From Rhodopirellula sp. P2 (lineage in GTDB: Bacteria > Planctomycetota > Planctomycetia > Pirellulales > Pirellulaceae), in NCBI RefSeq assembly GCF_028768465.1, contig NZ_CP118225.1, forward strand, positions 3,453,001 through 3,517,000: a stretch of 64,000 nucleotides of DNA, written 5' to 3'. The translations under genes and the position numbers were made by a program. Shown piece after piece: positions 44,288-53,374 of the stretch (position 1 is the first letter of the stretch; each line of letters starts with the position of its first letter). The notes beneath the pieces were generated by a model that made no database searches, was not told the DNA's origin, and was given only the letters and a program-made list of their open reading frames with translations.

Positions 44288-45592
44288 TTAGGCGTCGTCC
44301 CATTGTGCGGCGGCCCTTCCCGCGGCGCGGCCGGTGCTGAACGCTGCTTGGAAGTTGTAGCCACCGATCCACCCATCGACGTCCAGGATTTCTCCGGCGA
44401 TGTACAGTCCCTTCGCCAGTCGGCTTTGCATCGTCCGCGGATCGACTTCACTGAGTTGAACGCCGCCGGCGGTGACTTCCGCTTTGGCAAACCCGCGCGT
44501 TCCATTGACGGGAAGGTGCCAGCGTTTGAGTTTTTCGACCATGAGGTTGCATTCTTTGCTGGGCAGTTCCGCCAGTTTGCACTGGGCGTTCGTCGGATGG
44601 CTCTGTTCGCAAATGGCAACCGCCAATCGAGATGGCACCCATTGCTGGAGGATGGTCGCAACGGTTCGCTTTCCCGCATCGCCTGATCGCTTGCTCAGGA
44701 TCTCGCGAATTTCGGCTTCGCTGGTTTGAGGCGTGAGGTCCAAACGCATCGTGGAGTCTTGAATGCGGTCGTAGGCGGTCATGACTCCACTGACATCCAT
44801 CGCGGCGGGGCCTGAGAATCCAAAGTGGGTGAACAGCCAGGAGGATCGGCGTTCCAGTTTGGGTTTCTTGCCCGATCGGTGGTCAGGGGTGAAGACCGAG
44901 ACGTTGACGTCTGGCAGGGTGAGGCCGGAGAGTGCGTGCGTCGCGTCGTTGCCGCCAACAAGAGGAACCAATGCCGGGCGTGGAGACACGATGGTGTGCC
45001 CCAGGGCTCGCAACCAGTCGTAACCATCGCCTGTGGTACCGCAGCCGGGCCAGCTCTTGCCCCCGGAAGTCACGATGACACGGTCGGCCAGCAATTCTTG
45101 AGCGTTCCCATCCGATTCGGTGGCAACGCACCATTGGTTTTGGTCTCCCGAAGGCGGCTGGATTCTTTGAACGGAGCAGCGGAGTTCCAATCGGACGCCT
45201 GCGTCCAGCATGGAGCGATGCAGCGCGTCCCGAACGTCCACGGCTCGGTTGCTGACCGGAAAGATTTTGCCGGTCTCTTCGCGTTTGGTGGCCACACCGA
45301 GAGCGTGAAACATCTCGATCACATCGGCGGGGGAAAACTTGCCTATGCTCGGTTGCAAAAAACGCTTCGCGTGCCCGAAGGCTTGGGTGATTCCTTTGGC
45401 GTCTGTGTCGTGCGTGATGTTGCAGCGAGTGCCGCCTGACATCAGGATTTTGACGCCTGTTTTGGTGTTCTTTTCCAGGACGGTGACGCGAGCACCCGAG
45501 CGGGCTGCTTCCGCTGCCGCCATCATCCCCGCGGCTCCGGCACCCACAACGACAACGTGGGGCTCGGTCGATTGGTTGGCCGCTGGTGTCAA
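44288..45592 (-). CDS. HI0933-type NAD(P)/FAD-dependent oxidoreductase
   Basis: 434 residues, starting at a TTG (45592) with no better start upstream. The FAD-binding motif VVVVGAGAAGMMAAAEAARSG opens the chain, followed by GVKILMSGGTRCNITHD, the glycine-rich RVIVTSGGKSWPGCGTTGDGY and the C-terminal GLYIAGEILDVDGWIGGYNFQAA. These are signatures of the HI0933/YhiN (BaiN-like) flavoprotein family, whose physiological substrates are mostly unknown. The ending GRAAGRAAAQWDDA is typical. Its neighbour downstream is the cyclase, 280 bases away, so co-transcription is doubtful. Confidence 0.92.
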   Translation of the reverse strand: MTPAANQSTEPHVVVVGAGAAGMMAAAEAARSGARVTVLEKNTKTGVKILMSGGTRCNITHDTDAKGITQAFGHAKRFLQPSIGKFSPADVIEMFHALGVATKREETGKIFPVSNRAVDVRDALHRSMLDAGVRLELRCSVQRIQPPSGDQNQWCVATESDGNAQELLADRVIVTSGGKSWPGCGTTGDGYDWLRALGHTIVSPRPALVPLVGGNDATHALSGLTLPDVNVSVFTPDHRSGKKPKLERRSSWLFTHFGFSGPAAMDVSGVMTAYDRIQDSTMRLDLTPQTSEAEIREILSKRSGDAGKRTVATILQQWVPSRLAVAICEQSHPTNAQCKLAELPSKECNLMVEKLKRWHLPVNGTRGFAKAEVTAGGVQLSEVDPRTMQSRLAKGLYIAGEILDVDGWIGGYNFQAAFSTGRAAGRAAAQWDDA

Positions 45593-45831
45593 AGTTCTCG
45601 GGTCCTGTAGGTTCCGGCGAGGCCGAAGCGATCCGGCGGAGAGGATGGGGGCGGGTCCAGGCGGTCTGATTCAGTCCTCACCGCGTCTGCGTGAGAGACA
45701 TTGTGTCGCGGCCCCTGCCATTCGGTGGGGTCGAACAGCAAATCTGAATTGCATTCTGTCGCTTGATTAACTAATTCTGATCTTACCTTACAAGCGATGA
45801 CTCGTTCACACCCTCAATTTCCCAAAGTGAA

Positions 45832-46959
45832 ATGAGCAGTTCCAGCCCAGACGCCTCTTGCAACGCATTCCGTTTTTCAGAGGCTCGCGCTCTCATCGGA
45901 GATTTGCAGCGCCCCAATCAAGCCATCTACTGGGTGGACTTTTTATGCTCGATTTTGGTGGGCCACGTGTTCTTGCACGGCATCTTTTTGTTGCCGTGGT
46001 TTTATGGATTCACGCCGCAGGTCTGGGCGGGGATGGGTGTCTGTTATGTGCTGACTCTGATTCTTTACATGCGGGCACTGATGTTCATTCACGAACTGGT
46101 GCACTTGCCAGAGAAAGGCTTCACCGCGTTTCGGGTCGCCTGGAATGCTCTGTGTGGGATCTTTTTCTTTGTGCCTTCGTTTCTCTATTATCCGCACGTC
46201 GACCACCACCGGCGGAAGCACTACGGGACGGAGCATGATGGGGAGTACTTGCCATTGAGCAACCGTGGGCCCTGGCTGATTGCTGTTTTCATTGGGCAAG
46301 CTCTGATTTTGCCGCTGTTGGCGATCTTTCGTTTCGCGGTGATCAGCCCGTTGTGTTGGGTCGTGCCTCGCTTGCGGCCGATCGTTCACAGGCATCTTTC
46401 GACGATGGTCGTCGATCCATTCTATGAGCGGCCCGATGCTTCGCCCAAAGTGATGCGAATCGTGTTGCTGCAGGAAGCTCTGTGCTTTGCCTGGTGCGTT
46501 TGGTTTTTGATTCGTGGTGGCATTCTTCGCGATCAATGGCTGGATCCGTTCTGGTTGATTGCCTATGCCGTGGGAGTTGGCATCTTGGTGCTCAACGAAG
46601 TCCGCACGCTCGGTGCTCATCGGTGGACCAATGATGGCGGCGAAATGAGTTTTTCAGAGCAGTTGCTGGATTCGGTGAACTACCCCAAGCACGCCTGGGC
46701 CAGCGAATTGTGGGGGCCGATCGGCACCCGCTATCACGCTCTGCATCACTTGTTCCCAAGACTTCCGTATCACAACCTCGGCAAGGCGCACCGCCGGCTC
46801 ACGGAAGGTTTGCCAGCGGATTCGATCTATCACCAAACTTCCGCAGAATCGCTGGTCTCTGAAATTGCGGCACTTTGGGCGCGGGCGAGAGAAGCCCGAG
46901 GACGCAAGGCGGTTTCGGCGGACGCGTCCGAGTCCACCAATGTGGTTGCGTCGACTTGA
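45832..46959 (+). CDS. Membrane fatty acid desaturase-like protein
   Basis: 375 residues, with four to five hydrophobic segments (LCSILVGHVFLHGIFLLPWF, VWAGMGVCYVLTLILYM). The three histidine clusters of integral-membrane di-iron desaturases/hydroxylases are visible: MFIHELVHLPEKG, YYPHVDHHRRKHYGTEHDGE and RYHALHHLFPRLPYH. It should introduce a double bond or hydroxyl into a lipid acyl chain or related substrate using oxygen and electrons from ferredoxin or a similar donor. The following aminotransferase probably starts at TTG 46956, overlapping its stop. Confidence 0.9.
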   Translation: MSSSSPDASCNAFRFSEARALIGDLQRPNQAIYWVDFLCSILVGHVFLHGIFLLPWFYGFTPQVWAGMGVCYVLTLILYMRALMFIHELVHLPEKGFTAFRVAWNALCGIFFFVPSFLYYPHVDHHRRKHYGTEHDGEYLPLSNRGPWLIAVFIGQALILPLLAIFRFAVISPLCWVVPRLRPIVHRHLSTMVVDPFYERPDASPKVMRIVLLQEALCFAWCVWFLIRGGILRDQWLDPFWLIAYAVGVGILVLNEVRTLGAHRWTNDGGEMSFSEQLLDSVNYPKHAWASELWGPIGTRYHALHHLFPRLPYHNLGKAHRRLTEGLPADSIYHQTSAESLVSEIAALWARAREARGRKAVSADASESTNVVAST

Positions 46960-47876
46960 ACGCGGGGCCAAGTGTCGCTGGGACGCAGGAGCTGTTTTCG
47001 GGGCACCAAGCCTACTTTTGCTGTCCAGCCCGAGATGTCTGCGGTTGGCGGTCGTTCCATGAGATCTCGTTGCCCATCGACGATCTCGGCTTTCGTCAGG
47101 GAGTGACGGCGGTTGAACGATTGCGGACTTATAGCGGAGTGGTTTTCTGTCCTGAGTTGCATCTGGAACGTCTGGCCGAGACGCTCCGTCTGATCAAGAT
47201 CGCAGGGGGACCGTCCACGGAACGACTCCGGGAACTGATCGCGGAATGTCTGCGGCACAATGCAGGCCTGGTTCAGCAGATGGATGTGGGAATGACCATC
47301 TGGGTGACCGGTGGATCTCCCCCGTCGGGACCCACTTGGGCGGTCCATCTCAATCCGATCGATCACCGTGCGGTCGTGGATCGCCAACGTCATGGCCAGC
47401 CCGTGGTCATCACGGATGTGGTTCAGCCGCCCCACGAGTCCTGGCCTCGGCAGGCAAAAGTACGGAATCGTCTGCACTACTACTTGGCTGACATGCAAGC
47501 AAAGCAGCAGAATCCGGCGGCAACTGGGCTGCTGTTGGACGCCGATGGCAGTGTGACTGAGTCGAATGTGGCGAATGTAGCGATTGTGAAAGACGGACAG
47601 TTGGTCTTCCCACCACAAAAATCTGTGCTCAAAGGGGTGACAATGCATTTTCTCCGGCAGCAGGTGGCTGGGCTAGGGATCACCTGCAGGGAGGCTCCTT
47701 TGATGCCTTGGGACCTCAACCAGGCGGACGAAGTGCTCCTGCTGGGGACCGATACCGGCGTCTGGTTTGCCAGTACTGTCAATTACGGGGGGGCTGTCTT
47801 TCAAAGAGGGTGTGTGTGTTCGCAATTGCAGGCCTGCTTTCCAACCCCCTCGAGCGGTAAGGGGCAGCCTGGCTGA
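46956..47876 (+). CDS. Class IV PLP aminotransferase (4-amino-4-deoxychorismate lyase/BCAT-like)
   Basis: About 306 residues if TTG 46956 is used (TTGA overlap with the desaturase stop); the frame extends upstream, but that part lies inside the desaturase gene. ISLPIDDLGFRQGVTAVERLR is the N-terminal family signature, with a residue layout typical of fold-type IV PLP enzymes. QNPAATGLLLDADGSVTESNVANVAIVKDG contains the conserved E-x-x-x-x-N and the stretch near the cofactor. A catalytic lysine is expected in the segment WPRQAKVRNRLHYYLAD. The family is clear; lyase versus branched-chain aminotransferase is not decided. Confidence 0.8.
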   Translation: MNAGPSVAGTQELFSGHQAYFCCPARDVCGWRSFHEISLPIDDLGFRQGVTAVERLRTYSGVVFCPELHLERLAETLRLIKIAGGPSTERLRELIAECLRHNAGLVQQMDVGMTIWVTGGSPPSGPTWAVHLNPIDHRAVVDRQRHGQPVVITDVVQPPHESWPRQAKVRNRLHYYLADMQAKQQNPAATGLLLDADGSVTESNVANVAIVKDGQLVFPPQKSVLKGVTMHFLRQQVAGLGITCREAPLMPWDLNQADEVLLLGTDTGVWFASTVNYGGAVFQRGCVCSQLQACFPTPSSGKGQPG

Positions 47877-48312
47877 TCGTTTGTTTAGGTGCCCTGGGGG
47901 GAATATCGGGCTTGTCATTTGTTCCTTCATTGCGCATATTCACATATCCGATGCACGTAATGTTCGCATATGCGAATCAAAGTTTGGCTTGGCACCGCTT
48001 GCCCCGCGATGTCGAGTCTCTTTGAAAGGTGGTTCTGTGGGGACTGCATTGTGCCCCATTGGCAGTCTCCACAGGCCACCACTCTTTTTGTCGGTTCAAA
48101 ACGACGACACGAGAGCTCATTGATTCGACGGGTGTCTTCAAACTGAATGTCTTGAAACTCTGACCGCATCAGCCCAGCCGCCGCACGGCCTTTCAGAGGT
48201 GTTCTGAGCTAGCTATCTTGGGGAGTCACCAGATGGTGACCGGCTTGAGTGAATCTGAACTGATTGGATTCTGCCGCGGTGTTTTTATCCCCGCAGGGGG
48301 GTGAGGCTTGGC
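47877..48312. other. Intergenic region with a 14-bp perfect palindrome
   Basis: About 435 bases. TTCGCATATGCGAA at 47963-47976 is a perfect palindrome of operator size, and a related half-site TGCGCATATTC lies about 30 bases upstream. It could be a regulatory site for the LuxR-type gene downstream. Otherwise I see nothing. Confidence 0.4.
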
Positions 48313-49089
48313 ATGGTCCAGCAACTAGTCACCGCTATGCATCGCATCGCATACCGTCGCCCGATTGCCGAGGATCGGCTGGGGGTGGATCGATGGTTGA
48401 GCACTCAGTTCAGTACATGTTCGAGTGTGGGATTGTTGGGCGGCGACTCGGCTCACTCCGCAGCTGACTGGGCGGAGGTTCCACTGCAGTCATTTCGTGT
48501 TTCGCTCACGGAATTGCGCTTTGAGTCCGGGGTTTTGATACTTGATCAAGCGAGCCGGTTGATCGTCTGGAATCAGACGCTCGAAGATTTGTTTGTCGAG
48601 GGTGAGTTCCGTGCCATGGAGTTCTTGCCTGACAGTCTTCCCGTGGCGATCGTTCAGATGTTGGGGCTTGGAAGTGAGCTGATTTCGTCGGGAGCGACCG
48701 ACTTGGACTACTCCTTCCAAGCAGAAGATGATCGCGACCGCATTTGCCTTTGGGATGTGTCCGGCATTCGCCACGACGTCCATTTGGGGGCCGGTGCGAT
48801 CAGTGCGATGTTGATCCGGCCCGTGGCGTTGTTGAAGACCGACGCAGCGGAGGAGGGGCCCTCATTGAGTGAATCGCTGTTGGTGTTTCAACAATTTGAC
48901 TCCGTCGATCGGCAGATTTGCGAGGCCATCGCGATGGGGGACACAACCAGCGAAATTGCCACCGTGGTCGGTTTGACACGTCGCTCCGTCGAGGTCAGGC
49001 GAGCCAAGATTCTGGAGCGTCTTCAGTTCACCCGTCCGGTTGAGATTGTTCGTTTGGTGGTCCGGTTGGAAGAAAACGGTTTGCTATAG
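48313..49089 (+). CDS. LuxR-type HTH transcriptional regulator
   Basis: 258 residues from ATG 48313 (GAGG 6 bases upstream). The N-terminal 190 residues are an alpha/beta sensor region, probably PAS-like (ESGVLILDQASRLIVWNQTLEDLF). The C-terminal 60 residues are a LuxR/GerE helix-turn-helix: DRQICEAIAMGDTTSEIATV, then GLTRRSVEVRRAKILERL. Its target and signal are not known. It converges with the GAF protein gene on the opposite strand. Confidence 0.85.
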   Translation: MVQQLVTAMHRIAYRRPIAEDRLGVDRWLSTQFSTCSSVGLLGGDSAHSAADWAEVPLQSFRVSLTELRFESGVLILDQASRLIVWNQTLEDLFVEGEFRAMEFLPDSLPVAIVQMLGLGSELISSGATDLDYSFQAEDDRDRICLWDVSGIRHDVHLGAGAISAMLIRPVALLKTDAAEEGPSLSESLLVFQQFDSVDRQICEAIAMGDTTSEIATVVGLTRRSVEVRRAKILERLQFTRPVEIVRLVVRLEENGLL

Positions 49090-49160
49090 GGACCGAGTTC
49101 TTTTGCGGGCATGCCAATCTGGTGCGGCAGAGGTTCTGAGTCCGAACCCGAGTCGAAGCT

Positions 49161-50027
49161 TCACTCGATCTTGGCGGTCTCAGCAACCTTGAGATTGAAC
49201 CCCTCGCAGTCGGATGCGATTCCGCAAATTGCCAAGCGATCCTGAATCGAACGCCCACGTTGGATCACCGAAGACATTTCATGGTCTTCCAGCAAAACTT
49301 GGAATTGGTCGGCGGCGATGTGCCCGATCAAATGGTCGGAGCCGAACTCGTCCTTGAGGGCCGCGACCACCTGAGACAAATCTGTCTCAGCGGTGAGTTG
49401 GATGTCCACGTGCAGAACATTGGATGGGCGTCCCAGGCGATTGGCACGTTCGCGTTCTCTTTGGATCAGGCGACTCCAGCCTTCTCGATTGAAATAGGTG
49501 GTGGTTGGATCCACCATTTGATGCAGGGATGTGCGATCACTTTTGCGTTGCAACGCTTGCAGCTGCAATTCCATCGAAAGGAAGCCGCCGAGCAGGCGGG
49601 CGAGCAACTGAATCAGCGGCAGATGGGCTTCAAATTCCTCGGGCTGAATTTCCGGGTCGATGCCACACAGGGTGCCAAAGAGTTCACCGTCGCGATCCAG
49701 GATCGGAACGCCGGCATAGGATCCAATGCGAAGTTTCTTTGAGATCGTGGATCCAGCAAATTGCGGGATCTGCTGGGCTTGTCGAGCGATCTGAGGTGCG
49801 GTTCCCTCGATCATGTGCTGGCAAAAAGAATCGGACCACTGAATCATGTCGCCGGAATCCACGGCATACACGTGATTCGGATCCGCGCGATCAAGCACGA
49901 TCCAGGCCTCGTCTTCGGTGCGAGTGATCATCCACAAGGCCAACCCCGTGGTTGACTGCAGATGTTCTAAAACCACGCGACTGGCTTCGCGAAAGTCCAG
50001 CGTCGGGGACAGCATTTCAAGGATCAT
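49161..50027 (-). CDS. GAF domain protein with a degenerate GGDEF-like domain
   Basis: 288 residues. Residues 10-155 are a GAF sensor domain (SYAGVPILDRDGELFGTLCG is the typical core). Residues 163-288 look like a diguanylate-cyclase-type fold that has lost its signature: TTTYFNREGWSRLIQRER replaces the DxLTGLxNR start, and IAADQFQVLLED stands where R-x-GGDEF would be. The active site is therefore probably dead, so the protein likely acts as a ligand- or partner-binding regulator rather than making cyclic di-GMP. The GAF call is strong, the GGDEF call moderate. Confidence 0.75.
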   Translation of the reverse strand: MILEMLSPTLDFREASRVVLEHLQSTTGLALWMITRTEDEAWIVLDRADPNHVYAVDSGDMIQWSDSFCQHMIEGTAPQIARQAQQIPQFAGSTISKKLRIGSYAGVPILDRDGELFGTLCGIDPEIQPEEFEAHLPLIQLLARLLGGFLSMELQLQALQRKSDRTSLHQMVDPTTTYFNREGWSRLIQRERERANRLGRPSNVLHVDIQLTAETDLSQVVAALKDEFGSDHLIGHIAADQFQVLLEDHEMSSVIQRGRSIQDRLAICGIASDCEGFNLKVAETAKIE

Positions 50028-50286
50028 GGCAAATCATTTGCAACATGGATGACGGGTGGAGACGGACAACCGCAACCAACCCAGGTTCTTCACCACCACG
50101 CAATTGTGGCAGAGAGCCCGGTCATGATACTCCCTGAACGATCGTGGGAAGGATCCCAATGTAGTGAGAAAAATGCACTCTCCTGCCAGGGGTGCAAAAG
50201 GGGCCAGAAAATCCAGCAATCAACAAAATGGGGATTTCTGAGGGGCCCTGATTCTGTAAAGTCGCCAGGTTCGTTATCTTACCACC

Positions 50287-50685
50287 ATGCCTGCGGACCC
50301 CAAGCTCGATACGAACGAATGCCGAACTGCCATTGAGCAGCGTGATGCTGCGTCTTTGGCGGATTGCCTGATGGCTCACTCCTACGTGTTGATTCATCTT
50401 CGCGAAGAAGATCCGTCCGACGAGTTGGGGGCTCTGACGGCTGATTTAGAGGGGACGCCGTATCTGGTGGCGTTCACGGGGCAATCGCAAGCAGCGGAAT
50501 TCGTGGAGCTGCGGGCCGATCTGTTCGGGGATGACGAAGTCGGCGGTTTCATCGTCGATGGCGAGACATTGTTGGATTACGTGGCGGATGGGCATGGCTT
50601 GCTGCTCAACGCGGACCTGAAATCCATGTGCCGGGTCGATGCCGAATTGATCTCCGATGTTCTGGACGAATTGAACCTGGACTAA
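50287..50685 (+). CDS. SseB-like small protein
   Basis: 132 residues. The pattern SYVLIHLREEDPSDELGALT followed by LEGTPYLVAFTGQSQAAEFV, with a D/E-rich end, resembles the SseB N-terminal domain, also found in stand-alone proteins of unknown role. There are no membrane segments or catalytic motifs. It lies alone between two minus-strand genes and is probably monocistronic. Confidence 0.6.
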   Translation: MPADPKLDTNECRTAIEQRDAASLADCLMAHSYVLIHLREEDPSDELGALTADLEGTPYLVAFTGQSQAAEFVELRADLFGDDEVGGFIVDGETLLDYVADGHGLLLNADLKSMCRVDAELISDVLDELNLD

Positions 50686-50821
50686 CGATTTTCGTTGCCA
50701 GGTATTTTCATCGCCAGCAAGCGATCGCTGGGAACCGCTTTGAAGCAGGTCGGCAGGAGTCTTTCGGCATTTGGACTGTTTCGGTAAGCGTGGTTGCTCC
50801 CACGGGCAACCGGGGATAACA

Positions 50822-50871
50822 CCCAAACGGCTCACATGATGATGCCCGATCATTCCTGCCTACCTGCTTAG
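50822..50871. repeat. 50-bp dispersed repeat, copy B, forming the kinase stop
   Basis: Matches copy A (1241-1290) with only a few mismatches. The TAA stop codon of the kinase (50868-50870) lies within this repeat, so the repeat sits exactly at the 3' end of that gene. Confidence 0.75.
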
Positions 50872-52457
50872 ACGGGGCGACGAGGGCTGGGGCCGTCGAT
50901 CACGGCGGGTTCATCGAGCCCCAATTCCAAACGCTCGGACAATGGGACGAGCGCCCGGAAGGTTTCCAGTGCTGCGGATTGATCGTTCTTCAATTCGTCG
51001 ACCAGATTGCGAAGGTTGGTTTTGGTCAGATTGGCTTCGCGTCGCGCGCCAATTTCCATTTGGATTTGATATCGCATGACCAATGCCAGGGCACGGTACA
51101 GGCGGGACGTGTTGCCCGATTGTTCGACGCTCGCAAGTGTGTCGGAAGCTTCCCGCCAACGGTTCTCGTCCATCAGCAGGCGAGTCAGCTGAAGTGCTGC
51201 TTTGAGGTGATAGATTTCTTCTTTGGAATCAATGTCATCCTTGGGGAAGTACTCTGCCACCGCCTTCCAAGCGGGCACACTGTCCAGTGATATCGCTTGC
51301 CAGTACTGGTCCTGGATGGTGGACGCACGGGCGACCAAGGGGGCCCCAATGGATTGAGCGACCGAGGGAGCCTTGGTGAGATTGGAGATTCCCCATCCGG
51401 CCAGCGCGGCGAGGAGTGCCAATCCGATCACGCCGACCCAGCGGATGAAATCGTGGCGTCGGTCATCGGCAATCGCGTCGGTGACACGTTGCAGTTGAAT
51501 GGTGGCGGAGGTGGATCCGAGGTAGTTGACCGCCGCGGAGGAGCGCCCGGATTCCAGGGATGAGGTGGACCCGGAACCGTTGCCTGCGGGGATCGCCTTG
51601 AGACTGGATTCGGACGGTGCCACGTTGGCCCGAATCACGTCCAACAATTCCATCGCGGAGGCAAAGCGTTCGTCCGGGGTTTTGCGAAGCAAACGCATGA
51701 TCGTCGCGACCAACCACGGTGGAAGGTCAGCGGAGCCACGAGTGTGATCAAGCGGTTGAGGCATCTCATGGAGATGCTTGACGGCGAGCGCCAGCGGTTC
51801 TTCGGCATCAAATGGTGGTTGCCCGGCCAACAGGTGATACAACGTCACGCCGAGCGAATACAGATCGCTTCTGCCGTCGACTTTGTGCCCTTGGATTTGT
51901 TCGGGGCTCATGTAGCGAGGTGTCCCGAGTGTCAATCCAGCCCGGGTCAGATCCACCGCGCTGGCATCTGTGTTGGACAACACGCGGGCCAATCCAAAGT
52001 CAGTGACTTTGATCGCACCTTCGCCCGATCGCATGATGTTTTCGGGTTTGATATCGCGATGGGTGACTCCAGCCGAGTGAGCCACCACCAGGGCTTCCGT
52101 CACGCAGCGGAGAATCTCAATCCCTTCTTTCGCTGTGAACTGACCGGATTGTTGCAAGCACTGTTTCAGGTTGGAGCCATCGATCAGTTCTTGAGCGATG
52201 AAGTGCGTGCCTTGGTGATCGCCGATCTCATAGACCTGCACGATGCTGGGGTGATTCAAAGAAGCCGCGGCTTGTGCCTCGCGTTCAAAGCGTCTCAGGT
52301 CTTCTTGACTCGTTTGGGGTGTGCGACGCAGCACTTTCAAGGCCGCATCGCGGCGCAATTTCAAATGCTTGGCTGCATACACATCCGCCATGCCTCCGCT
52401 GCCCAAGCGGCGCAAGACTTGGTAGTCACCCACGCGACAGCCAACTAAATCGCTCAC
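50868..52457 (-). CDS. Membrane-anchored Hanks-type Ser/Thr protein kinase
   Basis: 529 residues. Kinase domain about 10-275: GSGGMADV glycine loop, ALKVLRR with the catalytic lysine (Lys41), HRDIKPENIM with the catalytic Asp, VTDFGLARVL with the metal-binding DFG, and TPRYMSPEQI (the APE segment). One transmembrane helix near residue 345 (WVGVIGLALLAALAGWGISNL) is followed by about 160 residues of helical, TPR-like extracytoplasmic sequence. ATP is used to phosphorylate Ser/Thr on cytoplasmic targets. Its ATG overlaps the larE stop by four bases, so it is translated with larE. The 3' end lies in a dispersed repeat. Confidence 0.92.
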   Translation of the reverse strand: MSDLVGCRVGDYQVLRRLGSGGMADVYAAKHLKLRRDAALKVLRRTPQTSQEDLRRFEREAQAAASLNHPSIVQVYEIGDHQGTHFIAQELIDGSNLKQCLQQSGQFTAKEGIEILRCVTEALVVAHSAGVTHRDIKPENIMRSGEGAIKVTDFGLARVLSNTDASAVDLTRAGLTLGTPRYMSPEQIQGHKVDGRSDLYSLGVTLYHLLAGQPPFDAEEPLALAVKHLHEMPQPLDHTRGSADLPPWLVATIMRLLRKTPDERFASAMELLDVIRANVAPSESSLKAIPAGNGSGSTSSLESGRSSAAVNYLGSTSATIQLQRVTDAIADDRRHDFIRWVGVIGLALLAALAGWGISNLTKAPSVAQSIGAPLVARASTIQDQYWQAISLDSVPAWKAVAEYFPKDDIDSKEEIYHLKAALQLTRLLMDENRWREASDTLASVEQSGNTSRLYRALALVMRYQIQMEIGARREANLTKTNLRNLVDELKNDQSAALETFRALVPLSERLELGLDEPAVIDGPSPRRPV

Positions 52458-53374
52458 GAACGTGCCTTTGTGCTGTTTGAGAATGACTCGTCACTCACGG
52501 TGGAACGAGGCAAGGGGGAATCGGACGGGCGAAGGATTTGAGCGGGGGAAAGTTGCACCAAATCCGGTTCGGACAACCCACGGTTTTGGCTCCCGCTGGA
52601 CAGGCCACCCAACTCCAAGGTGACGTATCGAAACCCCATTGTAATGAAAGATTCAACCAATTCTTGAGTTTGCGTCCAGTCAAGCACCTGGGGCAACTCT
52701 TGGCGGGGGACTTCAATTCGCGCCAATTCATCGGCGTGCAAACGCACACGGCAATCCGAAACACCGCGTTTGCGGAGCCATGCTTCGGCGGTTTCGATGC
52801 GTTTCAAACGCTCGGGCGTCACCTCCACTTGGTAGGCAATCCGGCTGGCCAGGCACGGCGAGGCGGGAAGAGCGGCGTTTTCGAGCCCGAAATGAACGGC
52901 CAGTTGCCGGACCTCAGCCTTGCCAAGCTTCAGATCTGCCAGCGGGGTTTGGACACGTGCTTGGGTTCCAGCGATGATGCCGGGCCGATGGTCGCCGAGG
53001 TCGTCGGCGTTGGTTCCTGACACGACGGTCGCGCCGCGATGATCCGCGATCGGAGTCAGGAATTCATACAGTGTTTGTTTGCAATAGAAGCACCGATCGG
53101 AATGATTGCGTCGGTAGTCCGCGCGGTCCGATTCATCGGTGGAAACCAGTTGATGCGGGATTCCAATCTGCGCGGCGATGCGGCGTGCCCAGTCGAGCTG
53201 CCACTCCGCCACGGCAGGGGATTCAGCCGTGACGGCGACGACCGCGTGATCCGTTTGATTCGCAGCGGCAGCCACGACGCTGCTGTCGACTCCCCCGGAA
53301 AACGCCACCACCAAATCGCCGATCGCGTTCAGATGAGCGATGAGTTGGTCGGCCAATCGTTGGACATCGCTCAT
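52454..53374 (-). CDS. larE: LarE-type ATP-dependent sulphur transferase
   Basis: 306 residues from ATG 53374 (ATGA overlap with the preceding oxidoreductase). The PP-loop AFSGGVDSSVVAAA binds ATP, and HSDRCFYCKQTLY is typical of LarE. Cys174 in PASPCLASRI corresponds to the cysteine that LarE of Lactobacillus sacrifices to build the nickel-pincer nucleotide cofactor of lactate racemase. I do not see the three-cysteine pattern of the iron-sulphur LarE type. The partner enzymes LarB and LarC are not in the window. It could supply sulphur to another cofactor or to tRNA. Confidence 0.88.
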   Translation of the reverse strand: MSDVQRLADQLIAHLNAIGDLVVAFSGGVDSSVVAAAANQTDHAVVAVTAESPAVAEWQLDWARRIAAQIGIPHQLVSTDESDRADYRRNHSDRCFYCKQTLYEFLTPIADHRGATVVSGTNADDLGDHRPGIIAGTQARVQTPLADLKLGKAEVRQLAVHFGLENAALPASPCLASRIAYQVEVTPERLKRIETAEAWLRKRGVSDCRVRLHADELARIEVPRQELPQVLDWTQTQELVESFITMGFRYVTLELGGLSSGSQNRGLSEPDLVQLSPAQILRPSDSPLPRSTVSDESFSNSTKARS

